Below are positions 61,903-64,000 of a DNA stretch of 64,000 nt, piece by piece (position 1 is the stretch's first letter; every line of letters starts with the position of its first letter). The position numbers and the translations under genes were made by a program. The stretch comes from Halomonas heilongjiangensis. Lineage in GTDB: Bacteria > Pseudomonadota > Gammaproteobacteria > Pseudomonadales > Halomonadaceae. The stretch spans positions 1-64,000 of the forward strand of contig NZ_PNRE01000038.1 in assembly GCF_002879645.1 (NCBI RefSeq), in the 5' to 3' direction. Below the pieces are notes generated by a model. It searched no databases. It saw only the letters and a program-made list of their open reading frames with translations, and was not told the DNA's origin.

Positions 61903-61912
61903 GTAAATTTAC
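61903..61912 (+). promoter_or_regulatory. AT-rich palindrome before the sodium symporter
   Basis: GTAAATTTAC is a perfect 10-bp palindrome in the unusually AT-rich leader (61800-61920) of the symporter gene, about 65 bases before its start. It may be an operator; the regulator is unknown. Confidence 0.3.
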
Positions 61913-61972
61913 CGATTTTTCGCGGCACACCTCGGGTGCCGACCACCCACGACAACCGCAAGGTTCTCCCCT

Positions 61973-63571
61973 ATGCATGCCCTGACCCTGGCGTCCTTCC
62001 TGTTCTTCACCGGGCTGGTCGCACTGATCACCTGGCGCCTCACCCGCCGCGACGACCACGAGAGCACCAGCGGCTACTTCCTCGCCGGTCGCACCCTGAC
62101 CTTCCCGCTGATCGCCGGCTCGTTGCTGATGACCAATCTGTCCACCGAGCAGATGGTGGGGCTCAACGGTGCCGCCTTCAGCGACGGCCTCTCCGTGATG
62201 GCCTGGGAGGTGGTGGCGGTCATCGCCCTGGTGGCACTGGCGCTGTTCTTCCTGCCGCGTTTCCTGAGAAGCGGTATCGCCACCCTGCCGCAGCTGCTGG
62301 CGATCCGCTTCGACGCAGGGACCCAATTGATCACCAACGTGATCTTCCTGATCGCCTATGCGGTGATCCTGCTGCCGATCATCCTCTACTCCGGCGCCAT
62401 GGGGCTGCAGGGCATGCTCGACCTGCAGGGATTGACCGGCATCCAGTCGCCCACCGTCCTGCTGTGGCTGACGGTGTGGATCGTCGGCATCATCGGCGCC
62501 ATCTACGCCCTGTTCGGTGGCCTGCGCACCGTTGCCGTGTCCGACACCCTCAACGGTGTCGGGCTGCTGGTCGGTGGCTTCGTGATCGTCTACTTCGGCC
62601 TGCAGGCGGTCAGCGCCGACGGCGGCCTCCTGGAGGGCTGGAGCATCCTCAAGGAGAGCGATCCGGACAAGCTCAACTCGATCGGCGGCCCCGAGCAGCA
62701 GGTGCCGTTCTTCACCCTGTTCACCGGCGTGTTCCTGATCAACCTGTTCTACTGGACCACCAACCAGCAGATCATCCAGCGTACCTTCGCCGCCAGGACC
62801 CTCGCCGAGGGCCAGAAGGGCGTGCTGCTCACCGGCTTCTTCAAGCTGCTCGGCCCGCTCTATCTGGTGCTGCCCGGGATCATCGCCTACCACCTCTACG
62901 CCGACCAGGGCGTACGCGCCGACGAGGCCTATGGCCACCTGGTGTTCAATGTCCTGCCTCCCTACCTCACCGGCTTCTTCGCCGCGGTGATGGTCGGCGC
63001 CATCCTGTCGTCGTTCAACTCGGCACTCAACAGCACCACCACCATCTTCAGCCTCGGCATCTACAAGGGCGTGCTCAAGAAGGATGCCAGCGACGAACAG
63101 GTGGTCAGGGCGGGCAAGGTGTTCGGCTGGATCATGGCCATCGTCACCATGACCATCGCCCCGCTGCTGGCCGGCCAGGAGAGCCTGTTCGGCTACCTGC
63201 AGAAGATGAACGCCATCTACTTCATCCCGATCCTGGCGGTCGTGATCGTCGGTCTCTTGACCAAGCGGGTACCGCCCATGGCGGCCAAGGTCGCGCTGGT
63301 CGGCGGCTGCCTGCTGATCGCCGCCGGCTACTTCGTGCCGCCCTTCGACAAGCTGCCGCTGATCATCCACGAGTTCCACTTCGTGGCCGGCGTCTTCGTG
63401 CTGCTGGTGGCCGTCATGCTGCTCATCGGCAGGCTGCGCCCGCGGGACACCGACTGGGTCCACGAGTACAGCGGCGATGTCGACCTGACGCCCTGGAAGG
63501 GCGCGGTGCCCGCCGGCATCGTGCTGGTGGTGCTGGTGGTCATCATCTACGCCGCCTTCGCCGGCACCTGA
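61973..63571 (+). CDS. sodium:solute symporter (SSS family)
   Basis: The 532-residue protein has about fourteen hydrophobic segments and SSS-type motifs: [30 protein letters not shown] at the start and [16 protein letters not shown] near 355-370. This fold couples sodium entry to uptake of sugars or similar solutes. Sequence style is near bacterial sodium/glucose-galactose transporters, but the substrate cannot be fixed. The start is ATG at 61973 with a weak ribosome site. A leader with an AT-rich palindrome precedes it and a good hairpin terminator follows. Confidence 0.9.
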   Translation: MHALTLASFLFFTGLVALITWRLTRRDDHESTSGYFLAGRTLTFPLIAGSLLMTNLSTEQMVGLNGAAFSDGLSVMAWEVVAVIALVALALFFLPRFLRSGIATLPQLLAIRFDAGTQLITNVIFLIAYAVILLPIILYSGAMGLQGMLDLQGLTGIQSPTVLLWLTVWIVGIIGAIYALFGGLRTVAVSDTLNGVGLLVGGFVIVYFGLQAVSADGGLLEGWSILKESDPDKLNSIGGPEQQVPFFTLFTGVFLINLFYWTTNQQIIQRTFAARTLAEGQKGVLLTGFFKLLGPLYLVLPGIIAYHLYADQGVRADEAYGHLVFNVLPPYLTGFFAAVMVGAILSSFNSALNSTTTIFSLGIYKGVLKKDASDEQVVRAGKVFGWIMAIVTMTIAPLLAGQESLFGYLQKMNAIYFIPILAVVIVGLLTKRVPPMAAKVALVGGCLLIAAGYFVPPFDKLPLIIHEFHFVAGVFVLLVAVMLLIGRLRPRDTDWVHEYSGDVDLTPWKGAVPAGIVLVVLVVIIYAAFAGT

Positions 63572-63591
63572 CACCGCTCTCGCGGACGCCT

Positions 63592-63625
63592 CGATGCCCC
63601 GCCCCGTGCGGGGCATCGTCGTTTT
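63592..63625 (+). terminator. terminator after the sodium symporter
   Basis: CGATGCCCCGC (63592-63602) and GCGGGGCATCG (63608-63618) form a perfect 11-bp stem with a CCCGT loop, followed by TCGTTTT. Confidence 0.75.
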
Positions 63626-63696
63626 CACGGGACGCTGACATGTCCCCTCCAGAGCCGCACAGGCTATAGTGCAGCCATCGAAAGGAGACTCACCCC

Positions 63697-64000
63697 ATGC
63701 CACTGACCGTCACCCTGCTGTCGCTGTGCCAGGCCCTGCTGGTCAGCGGCAATATCCTGTTGATCGCCGTCTCACCGCTGATCGGCGCCGGCCTCGCGCC
63801 GGCCCCGGTCTGGTCCACCGCGCCGGTGGCCACCCAGTGGCTGGGCCTGATGTGCGCGACCATTCCCGCCTCGCTGATCATGGCCCGGCTGGGGCGCAGG
63901 CGCGGCTTCATCCTCGGCAACCTGACGGGGCTCGGTGGCGTGGCGGTGGCCGCCCAGGCGTTGATCGGTGAGTCATTCGGCCTGTTCATGCTCGGCACCT
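63697..64000 (+). CDS. MFS transporter, truncated by window end
   Basis: The open frame begins at ATG 63697, 6 bases after AAAGGAGACT-type ribosome signals, and stays open to the window edge (101 codons seen). The visible part has three hydrophobic segments (LTVTLLSLCQALLVSGNILLIAVSPLIG and others) and the MFS loop MARLGRRRGFILGN between TM2 and TM3. The C-terminal three quarters lie outside. It is not classifiable further. Confidence 0.8.
   Translation, partial: MPLTVTLLSLCQALLVSGNILLIAVSPLIGAGLAPAPVWSTAPVATQWLGLMCATIPASLIMARLGRRRGFILGNLTGLGGVAVAAQALIGESFGLFMLGT

Overview
The window is a dense, GC-rich stretch of bacterial chromosome with short intergenic gaps and no plasmid, phage or insertion-sequence genes. 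Gene content and order point to a gammaproteobacterium close to Halomonas/Pseudomonas. It has a 1613-residue NAD-glutamate dehydrogenase, a 531-residue isocitrate lyase, rmf, slyB and hflD. The order ftsK, aat, bpt, infA, clpA, clpS, icd, nudJ, mnmA, hflD, purB, GNAT, aceA resembles, from memory, the corresponding Pseudomonas block. The Halomonas-like assignment is inference.

Layout. 1-200: tRNA-Gly (partial) and tRNA-Glu with a clear sigma70 promoter. 0.3-9 kb: msrB, rbgA-type GTPase, alaA, htpX behind a sigma32-like promoter, then a two-gene signalling unit (a secreted, cysteine-free sulfite-oxidase-fold-like protein plus a hybrid histidine kinase with receiver and HPt domains), pdxB, a WGR-like mini-protein and a glutaredoxin-like gene. 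9-20 kb: rlmL, rmf, pyrD, gdhB, trmA, murI and a hemerythrin-like protein lacking its central histidines. 21-33 kb: rarA, lolA, ftsK, the complete N-degron set (aat, bpt, clpA, clpS), infA, icd, rluE and nudJ. 34-38.7 kb: a TetR-controlled RND pump that looks inserted into the conserved block. 38.9-47.5 kb: mnmA-hflD-purB-roxA-GNAT, aceA, slyB, a small membrane protein and a SlyD-type isomerase. 47.6-56.8 kb: a CDP-alcohol phosphotransferase coupled to a membrane-domain/flavin disulfide-reductase fusion, secreted msrA, a LysR/MFS pair, an NlpC/P60 lipoprotein and an 821-residue protein with three DUF1266-like units. 57-64 kb: gabD-gabT, several small or hypothetical genes, a sodium:solute symporter and a truncated MFS gene.

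The most interesting items are: (1) the secreted SUOX-like protein plus hybrid kinase pair, which resembles pterin-sensing PruR systems; (2) a REP-type inverted-repeat insertion between rlmL and the glutaredoxin gene, flanked by a 28-bp duplication that left both genes intact; (3) the three-unit DUF1266-like protein; (4) two near-identical operators in front of tetR and its RND operon; and (5) a TGTAGT-N3-ACTACA palindrome in the long leader of aceA. All assignments come from reading the sequence without database searches. Family names are from recognition of motifs.
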